Positions 33,027 to 43,640 of a stretch of DNA of 64,000 nucleotides are shown piece after piece (positions within the stretch are counted from its first letter, which is position 1; each line of letters opens with the position of its first letter). The stretch spans positions 868,001 through 932,000 of the forward strand of contig JAEQBH010000193.1 in the NCBI GenBank assembly GCA_016808115.1, written 5' to 3'. The translations under genes and the position numbers were made by a program. The DNA is from Tetrastigma voinierianum (Eukaryota; Streptophyta; Magnoliopsida; Vitales; Vitaceae). The notes under the pieces are model-generated. The model was not told the origin of the DNA and ran no database searches. It worked only from the letters and a program-made list of their open reading frames with translations.

Positions 33027-35365
33027 TGATGAGCTTAAAAGTCATCTATTTTTCGTCCATTTTATGAGATTGATTTCTATCTTAAGGGCGGTTATATACG
33101 AATTGTGGAATAACTCACCATTTGCCTATCTGTGGGGAAATTGAAAGAAAGAGGATATTACAGTAGAAGAGAATGAGTGTGACGAGATGACACGTAATTT
33201 GAATGATGTCATGACGGGAGAGGTGCACGAGGAAGAAAGGGCGCGATGTCGCGGCCTTGACGATGTGTGAAGAGAATCACATCAAGGTTGCAACCCGCAA
33301 GCGCCCGGTCGCTGGCGTAAGGGCAATTGAAGCGAGCGAAGCGGTCGTAGCGAGCTCGAGTGGGACGTGTAAATTAATGAAGAACAAGACATGATGTGCG
33401 ACACCATTTGAGGTCACGGTAAATTCAAGGCCCGAAGCGATGGAGCATGGAGGGTCGTGACCACGGAATAGAGTTTGCGACATAAGATTTTCAAGAGACT
33501 GAACATCGAAGTCGCGACAATTAGAAGAGGTCGCGACATCGACCTTGAATCGAGGTGTTCCTAGAGTGATTATCGATTAACTTGCAAGGAATTAAAGGTG
33601 ACGTCGTTTAAATTCATGACCCGGAAGATGAACCTTCTTTGGGAAGAATGGATGAGTGATTAGGCAATGATGTCGCGACGAATAAAGCTTCCTCACGACA
33701 TATCTTTGGGAGCCAGTACAGGTGCGACAAAGAATCGGTCGCGACATAGGAAGAACGAGGGATCTTTAAGGCATGTCGCTGACCAAATAAAGCCGCAGCG
33801 TATCTTGGAAATGATGATGTCATCCCTGAAGAGATCGGTCGCGACATTTAACAGCGAATGGGCGATTAATGCAGAAATCCACAAGGGAGGCGCATCAAAG
33901 TTAGGGCCCGACTTGAGCTCCTATAAAATGCGGTACTGTGAAGGAAGCCGGCTCTTGGCGGCTCGAGCAGAGATGCGGTGCTAAGGCTCATGTATTTTAA
34001 TTTTCTTTCTATTTTTATTTGATTAGATTGTTATTTCTTTCAAATTTTGGATTTGGACGTTAGCTGTTAAAGTAGAAGCTGAATGCAGAATTCTATTTCT
34101 TTCAAATTACTGCACGGATGGAAGTAAAGTCAGATGATTTTGGAAATCAGTTTTCGTGCCCGTCTGATGTAGTTCTCATAATCAGGAAAGCCATTGTAAG
34201 GTGTAATAAAAATAATTTAAACGGCTTCCATTGAATAGACTCTGTTGTTAGAATTTATCTTTCTATGAAATTTATGGAAAGCTCTTTGAACTTGAGTTTA
34301 TAAATCTACTTGCTTTGGTTGCAGATATTACATGTCGATCCCGATATCGGTGTCTATACGTAATAGGATTGTTTAGATGCTTTCACGATTTAGGGAGGCC
34401 TCCCGAGTGACACGGCGTTCGCGAGAGTAGTGAAACGATTTCTCGATGGTATACGAACACGATGAATCTAATGAGCTCTGTGAGTGTAAGTCGATCGTAA
34501 ATCTTCGCGGAAATCGAATTGGGTTGAATGACTTATCAATTTAAAAAAGCGAGTTCACCTCGATTCGAGCCCGATAAGTTCGATCACGTGTTGCGAGGAT
34601 CTAATCGAGAAAGGATGAAATTGTTCCAATTTTGAGGAAGAAAGAAACCGAGTAAAGTGTAAACCCATTGCTATACCTTTGTCTTAGGAGCTAAGGTTTA
34701 CGATCCGTCGTCAGTGTAGTATTGAAAAGAAAATATCCTAAATGAGGCAACCCGGATTAAAGTAGTTATCTAATCCTCTGTCTTGAAAGAATCGAGGGGG
34801 TATTAGATGAACGGTGTCGTAAGGAGAAATCAGCTACACCTTTACCTATTCCTTGGACGGGTTTAAATGCGTGGTTCATGAAGCAAAGTGCAATTAGTCT
34901 GCGAGGAATTGATGTTTGTGATAAGCGATGTTTTCAATGCTCACTTTAAAGATAGTTGAATTTGAATTTGTTTTAGATTTTCGATTTAATTCATTTTGTT
35001 ATTAAATCTCTTTTCTTAGTTTTTATTATTTTAAGGTTTGCTAAGAATATTTGAATTGCCTATCAAAGTCAAGAATAGTATAGAGTTCGAGTGATCGGAG
35101 TAGTTGATTGAGAATTCTTAAGATCTGTGGAGTCGATATACGAAACTGTCAAGGTTCTTCTTTGTTCGGCTGTACACTTGCATCACGGATAACCGAAAGA
35201 AAATAATTTACTCTTAAGGAAACAACTTTTAATCGGTCTGATAGATAAGGAACCACTGACAAACAAGTTTCATGGCATTATTGTTGGGGATTAGATAATA
35301 GTCCTTGGGTAATAACGCTATAAATTTGTATAGGTATTTTGGTCCATCACTGAAAGAGGTGAACA
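33027..35365 (+). repeat. LTR-c (2.34 kb), right LTR of the nest
   Basis: It starts TGATGAGCTTAAAAG and ends GGTGAACA, followed by the CTTCA duplication. Perfect GTCGCGAC occurs at 33511, 33530, 33672, 33738 and 33838. The second half is shared with LTR-b from the TTTTAATTTTCTTTC block onward. ORFs at 33614-33984 are chance. Confidence 0.88.
33921..33930 (+). promoter_or_regulatory. TATA box of LTR-c
   Basis: CTATAAAATG lies about 80 nt after the last GTCGCGAC. The same site reads TATAATCAAG in LTR-a (8971), ATAAATAAGC in LTR-b (19931) and GCATAAATCA in the element C 5' LTR (about 51894). Confidence 0.6.
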
Positions 35366-35370
35366 CTTCA
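35366..35370. repeat. Target site duplication CTTCA, right copy
   Basis: Pairs with 8094-8098 around the Athila nest. Confidence 0.88.
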
Positions 35371-36139
35371 CAATTTTAATTTTCTTACCCAATTGTTTCT
35401 CTACCTCTTCTTTATAGATTTTGAAGGCCTCTAGTGCTTCACTCTTATCATAAAGCAAAAAGAGTACATATAACATGAGTAGTCATCAATAAAGGTGATA
35501 AAATATTTTTGACCATCTAAGCACATATCATATGGACTACTAATGTTAGTGTGTACAATTTCTAAAACATCATAAATCCTTGTGGCACTTTTCCTTTTAC
35601 TTATGTTGGTATGCTTTCCTTTGATGCAATCCACACAACTATCAAAATCAGCAAAATCAAGAGCCTTAATTTACCAATTTTTTAAGTCTTTCAATAGAGA
35701 TGTGACCTAATCTCCTATGCCACAACATGGAAGATTTCAAATTTATAACACACCATGCTAAATACCAACATTTCCATGCATGGTTGTAAGGCTATGATTA
35801 AGATTAAGATTTAAATCGAGTTTGAATAAACCATTGTCTAAGGTACCACCACCAATAATAACATTGTCTTTTATCGAATGAAATGAGGTACCAACAAAGT
35901 TAAAACTAAAACCATAAGGTAGAAGCCTGGAAATTGAAATAAGGTTTTTGGAAAATGAAGGAACATAAAAGGTCCTTTCAAGGTTCAAAACATAACCAAT
36001 TCTAAGAACAAGTCTGCAAGTCCTAATTGCTTCCACATATGAACTTACCCGATTTCCTAAATAGATGAAGCGATCACTTATTGTTGGTTTCTTGTGGTTT
36101 AAGAAGCCTTGCATGGTGTTGACAACATGGATTGTTTTT
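35371..36139 (-). pseudogene. Copia-1 integrase N-terminal half and upstream protease/pre-integrase region
   Basis: Next to the insertion site the minus strand reads AFKIYKEEVEKQLGKKIKI, which joins directly to VKSYRGGGY on the far side of the nest. The open frame 35431-35634 covers DCIKGKHTNISKRKS and FITFIDDYSCYMYSF, holding the first catalytic-core Asp (FIDDYS). The frame 35758-36147 covers HVVNTMQGFL, RTFYVPSFSKNLISISRL and the GAG-pre-integrase lead-in. The protease D-S/T-G is lost at the edge, where element D starts. Gag and the 5' LTR of Copia-1 are not in the window. Confidence 0.88.
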
Positions 36140-37368
36140 TGACACAAATCGTGTACCTAAAATTGTGCCTATGTGTGCGAGTGCATGCGTTGCCTCGAGT
36201 AATACAATGTAAGAACACGTATCGTCCCACTAGGATTAAGGTTAACTAACAACCGAAATTTAACTAACCCTAACTTTGTCTAGATGAACACCATAGTGAA
36301 ATTGGATTGAAAAATAAACTAAACTAAAGAAAACCAAAACCAAGATGTCTAATAACTATTAATTGAAAGGTTAATGATATTGAGTGCCTAAGATTTTGCC
36401 TTCATCTAACAATTCTCTATGAAATGGTTCTATTTGATCCTAAAGATGTTCAAATCCTATATAGATGACAGATTTCACGCAAACACATGTTATTCTTTCT
36501 CAAGCAATAACAATCAATCCTTATAAAATGTTCTAATGTATCTCTACCTCAAACCACCATGACCAAGGATGCAATAAGCCTTTGAAATCTGATAAAGCCA
36601 CATGTAACCCACAAAAATCTCTATTCTATGGTGAAACACAATGTCTTATTCATGGTCTAACCCAATAATCATTTCTCAACCTCAAATTAGGTCATAAATC
36701 ATGCAAAATGAGATCAAGAAATAGCAAGCATGAAAATCCAAATAAAACATTCAATATAATGAAATCCAAACATCAAAGATTATAAATAAAAACCTTACTC
36801 CACAGTTCCTTGTCAAACTACATCAAAACCCTAGATTAAGAGTTTAGAACATCCTAAGGAGAGTTACAATCATCAAAAACATTAAAAGCATCAAGAGGGA
36901 GAAGAATAAACTAAATGAAAGTGAAGAAATCTTGAGCTACTCCTCTTCTCTTCTCTCAAATATTTATTGTGTGTGTGCACGAGTTCCAAAAAGTACTGAT
37001 ACCTTGAAAAACAAGAGGGCCCTTCATACCAATCCACCCATAACCACTAGACAAACTCAAGCATAGATCACATAAATGTGGTGGTATCCCAATTTTAAAC
37101 AAAATATATATATATATATGAAGCACAATGTCAAAGCATTCTCCAAACAGTTTTTTAGCACCAACCCAACTCAAAGGAGACACAAAACAAAGACTCACAT
37201 GCAACAAAGACTAAACCAACTAACACTAACACAATAGAAAAACATACTCACTACAGTGAACACTAACACAAACCTGCATAACATAAGACCACATATAGGA
37301 CAAATAAAACATGCATGGCACGAGACAACACACAAGGCAACTAAGGAAATCCACAAGTTGAAACTACC
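36140..37368 (-). repeat. Likely 3' LTR of element D
   Basis: The plus strand starts TTGACACAAATCGTG with GTATCGTCCCACTAGGATT about 65 nt in, the reverse-oriented CGAT-CCCAC-GG-TT block commonly seen near the 3' end of plant Ty3 LTRs. The right end is placed from the nearest CA before the PPT-like tract. A (TA)8-like run lies at about 37107-37120. There is no second copy, so both ends are approximate. Non-coding. Confidence 0.5.
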
Positions 37369-37375
37369 ATAATTT

Positions 37376-37398
37376 GTTCCCCCAAACTTGAACAAAAC
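37376..37398 (-). other. PPT-like tract of element D
   Basis: The minus strand reads CAAGTTTGGGGGAACAA, close to the AAGTTTGGGGAG tracts that precede LTRs in elements B and C. Confidence 0.55.
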
Positions 37399-37439
37399 AT
37401 TATCCTCAATGAAATAAAACATGAAAAACAAACAAGTAA

Positions 37440-38160
37440 AGGGGAATCCCCTGAGGACGATCAAGGCTAATCATCATCCCTTACTTGGCTATGGTTTAGA
37501 GTGAATGGTGCGGTTGGCTCCAATGGTAGCATATTGGATGGCTCTAGAGGGGCTATTGAACTGCTTACTTCTGCCATAGAAGGATGAGACATCACAGCTC
37601 TCATGGAAATGTTCAAATCATTCACTCTTTGTTCAACACATCTTGTCTTTGGCTTAACAAGGCTTGACTAGCCATGAGAGTGGAATGGTTGGTCAAGATT
37701 TGCTCAAACATGCCCTTGTGCCAAGTGGTTTTCTCTTGAAGAAGAGCATTCACACGCTCCATAAGCTGCTCAAATCCTTGAGTCATAGTGAGCTCATTTT
37801 CCTTCTCATCCTCTATTCATCTTCAAACTAAAGTTGCCTTACTTTAGTATAAGGCTCTTCCTGAACTGGTCGCTCTCTATGTGGTTGTTCTGATTTGACT
37901 GTTATGTCAGCTAGTGGGATAATTCTTTCCTCCTAATCCATGTATGGAACCCCTGCCTTCTTGTATAGCTCGAAAATGAGGGTTGGGTGCCCATGATTGT
38001 GCTTTCCCATTGTTCATCCAAACGTATGTCTCTATAGCCTCACCAACATCAAACTTGATATCCTCCATTATGGAATAGAGGTAGAGAACACTCTCTCTGT
38101 TCACTTAGAATTATCGATGGTCGTGCAGCCCATTTTGGCACATGGGCGACCCGTTATAAT
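37440..38160 (-). pseudogene. Plant transposon protein / env-like C-terminal remnant (element D)
   Basis: The minus-strand frame 37907-38104 reads VNRESVLYLYSIMEDIKFDVG then EAIETYVWMNN, resembling the (V.RERALLLYAIM.....F.VG..I) core of the PF20167-type domain also found in element C. Downstream frames continue ELTMTQGFEQLMERVNALLQ and WHKGMFEQILTNHSTLMASQ, helical and likely coiled coil. The N-terminal half of the domain is missing, cut at about 38160. No membrane segment is visible. Confidence 0.6.
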
Positions 38161-38567
38161 GAATGTAGGTAATGGGTGCGTCTTTGACGATTAGGTAGTG
38201 GGTGGTTGTACGTACGACCAGCCATAATGACCCTTGACCAGTCGTCTTGACCAGCATGTAGCCAGCCAGTGCTGACCCGTCAAGCCGAATTTAAAAAATG
38301 ATTTGAATTTTGTTACTTTTCTTTATCAAATTTCTAAATGCCCTCACGACAACCAATCTCTTGGTTAGTTTTAGGGGTAAAAAAGGTAACTCAATAATGA
38401 TCTTTATATATTTTACATCAAATGTCTATAATACCCCTTCTAATAACTATATAACAACTAGTTTTAAAGGTAAATAATTCAACAAATATTTTTTAAAATA
38501 TTTGTATATCAAATACCTAAAATACCCCTATCAACAACTATAAAACAACTAGTTTTAAGGGTAAATA
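38161..38567. other. AT-rich sequence of unknown origin with imperfect tandem repeat
   Basis: No coding signal. From about 38402 to 38567 two copies of a unit of roughly 90 bp share ATATCAAAT..CTA.AATACCCCT, AACTAT..AACAACTAGTTTTAA and GGTAAAT. It may be part of the element E LTR or of its target. Confidence 0.5.
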
Positions 38568-40963
38568 TGTAATTGATCTTTCATTTTAAGCCTAAGTCCT
38601 GATATTTCGTGTCACACTTATCTTTCTGATCTGCATTGTGATGCCACTAAAACCCCGAAGTCCACAGTTGGCCCAGCGTCCGAGCTGTGACACTTTGTGT
38701 AAATGTCATGGGCTAAATACGTGATAAAATGACGATAGGGGCCCGTCATCCATACTCGTCCGTACGATTCTGAGGCCAATACGTTTACTAGATCCAAAGA
38801 GTTATTCTGTCATTTCTTGTCTGAAATATATATTAAAAGTATTTCGTTCTAATATATCTTGAAAGCAGAATGTGGCGGTCGGCTCTTGTAATCCGGGAAG
38901 GCTACAGGAGCGCGGAATGCACTTTGTATCGTCACGTACCTGAAGAAGGGTCCCACGGCCCAGGTGAGCTAACATGAATAAGATAAATCCTACGAGAATT
39001 CTCAACAGATTAAGCACAAATGATCATTTCAGTCAGACTAACCGCGATAGTCCATATATATTTGTCTATCATTAAAAAGCTAAATCACGTATGAGACGAC
39101 ACTCTACATGCCCCATGTACCAGGTCAACCTCTGACCCACCACCCAATCTGAAAGTGCCAATGGAAATCAATCACGAGTAGTCAGGACTCCGTCCTGACC
39201 CATAGTACATGTGATATTTATTTGTCGTTTAAGTATCTTTTGCGGCCAGTGGGCTTTTCGAGTCTGCCAAGCGAGTCCTCTTACCCTCAGACATTTTCGG
39301 GCTTTCAGATGGATCACGATGTCTAACCACGTTTCGGGCTTTTCACACGAAGTGTCTATCCTACTATTCGGCAGGCATTGTCGTTTTCCATTTTCATTTA
39401 ACATTGTGGAACTTCGATTAGACTTCGTCCCATTCGACCCGCATAATTCAACATCGGCGGTCTTGAATCGATCTGCATGTACACACACTTCGTATAATCG
39501 CGATTGACTACACTTTACAATCTTGATGAAAATTTTGCCCAGCACTTTTCAGAGCCCATGACCCGATTTATGAAGACCTCTTAATGGACATTATCTGTGC
39601 GTACACCTTTATGTATTGTGCCATGAACACTCATTATCTAATACCACCTGACGCCATGCTCTTCTATTCAACATCGGCTTTACATCTTTTGAGTCATGTT
39701 ATTATTCCACGCGTTCATATTCAATGCATCACACGAAGCATGCATCTCCCACAATTCGAGCTGATTAAGCAGTTTAATGACCGCGACTCACGCACCCGGG
39801 TGAGTCATGATATATCGGAGTCCTGACACACTTAAGACGAGTGCCAAGCAAGTCCATGTCAGCCAGCACATGCAGTCGATTATTTGGAACCGCGCACAGA
39901 CATCATGTCATCTCTTAACTTGAGAGATGGTAATTTAATCCTGATTCATGATGGTTTTGATTCAAGCCTCATCACAATCCTGATGAGTGTGAGAGATTAA
40001 CTTGAAAATTCACAAAATTTATGAATTGCGATACAAAAGCGAGGAGAGCAGTGTTGGAAACCTTTGTTTTTTAAAACAAAGGCTACTCGGTTCAAAGCGG
40101 TATTTATTACGAACATAGCCCACCGTTTGAATGAATTTTTGGTCGAAGGAGTCCAGAGATTTGGACGGGCTATTTCGAGGAGATATGTTCTCCTCTAAGT
40201 CTAGTTGCAGCTAGAATGTCATTTCGGTCGGATGAGTTATGGTAAAAACCACGATCCTTAGGGTCAAAGTTTGAATGACATCTCAATCAAAAACACAGCA
40301 TTTATCCTATACAGAAAATCTCCTCCATTGAGGGTCACAACTATACTCAACCAAATGCCATTTCCATGGCCCCAAGAAAGGAATAAACCAAATAGGAGAG
40401 ATTCCTTACCTCTTTCTTACCTTGCAACAATGGAGGTTTTGGCTCTCTCATTTTCAACCAAACCCTTCTTTCTTCTTTCTCGATTTTTACGGTTCCTTTT
40501 CCTTCCTGTTGTGAACTAACCTTGCTTGACAACAAACCCCTCTCCTCTCCCTCAGTTCCACGGGTGTTCTAGCCCTCATGTGCCAGTTCGACCAACCTGA
40601 AATATAAGCCCTAGACATGTACTTAAACATGCATGACACATGCTTTAAGTTAAGCATGTGTCACTTTCGTACAAAACTCATCCCACATAATGCATGCATT
40701 CACAAGGGGCGTGACATGGCCCCACCCATGTGCTAAGTGTCTCGGTACAAGTGCCACATGGCACCCGTGGTTGGCTCGTTTCGTCTCGAAATGCGTGAAA
40801 AATAAAGCATCTCTGAATTGATACGAGTTTATAAGTTTGGCTAGATTTCGCGAGATGATTCTAGCGGCTTAGTCAGGTCGTGTCCCCAGATCACAGAAAT
40901 TTACAGGGTTTTACACATGCATCAGTAAGAATTACTTGGTCGCTCATTTTCGGAAAAAATACA
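38568..40963 (-). repeat. 3' LTR of element E (left)
   Basis: It aligns with 45720-47965. Shared strings include ATGCACTTTGTA, GAGATAAATCCT, TTTTCGGGCTTTCAGATGGAT, TTCCATTTTCATTTAACA, AAATGCCATTTCCATGGCCC and AAGTGCCACATGGCACCC. The inner end (ATACA at 40963) is set by the adjoining PPT. The outer end near 38568 is approximate. ORFs at 39168-39545 and similar are chance. Confidence 0.75.
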
Positions 40964-40976
40964 TTTTTTCCCGGGG
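40964..40976 (-). other. Polypurine tract of element E
   Basis: The minus strand reads CCCCGGGAAAAAA directly before TGTATTTTTT, which is taken as the LTR start. Confidence 0.5.
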
Positions 40977-42360
40977 CTTATGATGTCACATGGCAAAAGA
41001 TTTAGATCAGATTGTGTCAATGTGATCAGTGAACATGTGTGACGGGTCATTTAAAACATTATTATTTAGAAAATGGCTGCTTCCACGATGTGCCGAAGGG
41101 ATGGATTGTCGCGCGTGGTGTCGCCGTGACTCGTATCACCACCGCCGACTCCTCGGTCGCCTGACACCCAGCCACGAAGCCTCACGGTCTTGCCCGCATG
41201 AGAGCACGCTCTCGGCTATCATAGATGCATACTTTGGTCCTCCTCGGGAAGGTCCAAATCAGCATCCAATGACAAGCTCGCCACTAATCCTTATATGAGT
41301 CGGACACAGTTATTTTGAGACATAGGCGTGAAACACCTCATGAGCAGCTCGACAGGCTTCCGGTGTAGCAGCCCAGCGATGCTTGGCCAGCCAGCGCGAG
41401 TACCTCGAAGGGTTCGATGTACCTCGGTGACGACTTCCTCGTTTGTTGAACTAATCACTCCTCTCTTAGGCATCACCTTGAAGACATGATCAGCTGTCTC
41501 AGCTACAGGGTCGTAGTCGTATATCGATAACTCTTACTGCTGCTCTAAGCGATGGGAGACATAGAATCATACTGCCTTCTCAGGGGTGTCTCTGGTAGTC
41601 TGGACCAATGATGGAGCTCTCTCCTGCCTCTACAATCGACATATGTCGGTGATCGACATGGCCTCAGCCCAGGAGGCGCATAGGGCGCCGTCGGATACTC
41701 GGCTTGATAGCTATTATTATAGGCCATGAGCTACTAAGGGTAAGTGCTCCTCCGGCTACGCCCGGGAATCTAAGGTACTCGCATGACATGTCTAAAATCG
41801 TAATGAGTCGCTACGATTGACCATCAGTTTGATGATGGCTGATTACTAAGTCGGCGTTTGTGTCCCCATGGCCTTGCAGGCTCTTTGGGGGTGGCGTAAA
41901 TTGAGGATCAGATGTAATCTGCCGGGGCGGCGCTCCATGCGGCCGTGTAGCCTCTGGAGATTATACGAATTGTGAAGGTCATCATACGACTAGAAAATGT
42001 CTGCGACTTGGTGGAGTCGATCCCTTATAACCACACGCATCGTACTTTAGCGATGTCGAGTAGCGAAGTGAGTCACAAAGTCCGTCTTGATGTACTCCCG
42101 GCTTCCACTCTGCTATCTCATTCGGTACAGAGTAGCCTGCTTTGCCCGATGCTCAGCCTTGACCTGTTGGCATGTGAGACATCGTCGGACAAAATCCTCG
42201 ACGTGCCTCTTCATCCCGCTCCAGTAATATTGGCGACGAAGGTCACGATACATCTTCGTGCCACACAGATGTACGGAAGGGTGGAAACGATGGAACTCCC
42301 ACCCAAGGGATCTCCTCACCGAATCGTCGGCGGGGACCCTGACTGTCTCTATCACAGAAG
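40977..42360 (-). pseudogene. Element E integrase
   Basis: The zinc-binding region (42113-42355) reads RFHPSVHLCGTKMYRDL, RRQYYWSGMKRHVEDF and CLTCQQVKAEH, with the H..H..C..C ligands of Ty3 integrase. The core end (41545-41727) reads AYNNSYQAEYPTAPYA and GLRPCRSPTYVD, the E-containing helix with the usual YNNSY box. A C-terminal part at 41291-41476 is weak. Frames change at least three times. Plus-strand ORF 41972-42448 is antisense. Confidence 0.87.
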
Positions 42361-42489
42361 ACTACCATACGGCGTGGATGGCGACGTCGTCCAGTTGTGC
42401 ACAGTGTGCTCGGTCCACGATAGATGCAGCTCTGTGATCACACTTTAGGACTACATCCAGCATGCTCGATGAGACAGTATCGTAGTGGC

Positions 42490-42870
42490 TAAAGTACCAC
42501 CGGGCACATCATCATCTTTGTAATCTGAGCGCACTCTTGTCTAGGAGCATCGCCGTCGAGAAGCCTCTTTAGTCGGTGCCTCTGTTACTTAATTTGGGTG
42601 CATCAGGCCACCATTTGCCTTAGGGATGGTGTCTGAGTGAAGTCATAATCCTCTAAAAACTCTATCCACCTACGCTGCCTCATGTTGAGGTCTCGCTGTG
42701 TGAAGATGTATTTAAGACTTTTGTGGTCTGAAAACACCTCGAACTACTCACCATACAAATAATGACGCTAAGCCTTCAAGGTAAAGACAATGGCCACTAA
42801 CTCCATATCGTGTGTAAAGTAATTCTGCTCGTGATTCTTCAACTGCGAGAACCGTAATAATTTTTCTGGA
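42490..42870 (-). pseudogene. Element E RNase H
   Basis: The minus strand in one mostly open frame reads LKNHEQNYFTHDMELVAIVF (second catalytic Glu segment), then FEVFSDHKSLKYIFTQRDLN and MRQRRWIEFLEDYDF. These are textbook Ty3 RNase H motifs (T.D.EL.A.VFAL...YL.G..F...DHKSLKY). The first Asp segment is lost upstream. Confidence 0.88.
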
Positions 42871-43640
42871 CATGGAAACACATCCTAGTCCATCCTTTGG
42901 AGAGCATCCGCGATGCTATGTACCTCACATCCTTTTAAAAGGGACTATTAGAATAGGGGCTGAAGTAAGCCTCGCACTGATTCTTGACAACTCGCTCACA
43001 TGAGTCATCACTAAAAACTTGACCTCCTTTGCAGTCGATACTTGTCATGAAGCATTGCTGCGCGGGAGAAATCCTACATTACCTCTATAATACACTTGAT
43101 CTAGAAGCTATGTATCTCGAATTGACTTGGTCTCTCTGACTCATCCGAAAGCTCGGCCCTCGTAGATTAAGCCCCAACGCGCTAAAGGCGACGCACGTGT
43201 CCCGAAACCCACCCGACAAATGACCGCACTTGAACTTAGCATACAACTTATGATCCCTTAAAAGTTGTAGTATGATTCTCAGTGATCCTCGTAACTCAAC
43301 TCAGGCGGGAGTAGATCGAGATGTCATCGATAAAGACCACCACAAACTAATCTAAATAGAAGTTTTGGAACACCTTTATTCATGGGAATCCATGAATATT
43401 GTCGATTGCATTCGTCAATCTAAAGGGGCATATCGTAAACTGAAGTGCCCATCACCAGCGTCTGAGCTATTTGTCTTAGGATGTACGCCTCCTAACTGTA
43501 TTAATGATAACCCGGTGTGAAGATACATCTTGGAGTGTGGGCTGGTGCACCTCAGTGATGAGCAGTCATCCAGTCACCGGTGTGGATCTGGAGTTCTTGA
43601 TTGTAACCACATTCGTTGTCACATGTCGATGCATAGTATA
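42871..43640 (-). pseudogene. Element E reverse transcriptase
   Basis: Across frames the minus strand shows MPL..DECNRQYSWIPMNKG, then LVCGGLYR-D-LDLLPPELS, which in the neighbouring frame reads QFVVVFIDDISIYS (about 43321-43350), the catalytic box with both Asp. SYEDH..SYYNF and GFGTRASPLAR continue the thumb. The N-terminal fingers are barely traceable. Confidence 0.75.

Larger units (their letters stand above)
8099..35365 (+). mobile_element. Athila-lineage nest with three LTRs inserted in Copia-1
   Basis: The block begins with TGATGAGC, ends with GAACA and is flanked by CTTCA on both sides. It contains LTR-a (interrupted and truncated), an internal 3' tail, LTR-b, a full gag-pol-env-like interior (element B) and LTR-c. 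Joining the flanks restores the Copia-1 integrase frame, which supports one ancestral integration later enlarged to LTR-interior-LTR-interior-LTR by unequal recombination, then deletion and secondary insertion. Confidence 0.85.
36140..38160 (-). mobile_element. 3' end of an LTR retroelement with plant-transposon-protein ORF (element D)
   Basis: Minus strand: a non-LTR-C/LTR-B type LTR on the left, PPT-like tract and ORF remnant on the right. It interrupts Copia-1 at about 36140. The right side is truncated, and no pol is present. Probably Ty3, from the PPT and the accompanying ORF; the lineage is not established. Confidence 0.6.

Noticed and set aside
36140..37368. Copia-1 gag on the minus strand
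   Set aside because: Position would fit, but there is no gag motif, and the sequence carries LTR-like features and a PPT-like tract instead.
41972..42448. 158-codon plus-strand ORF
   Set aside because: Antisense of the element E integrase zinc-finger region.
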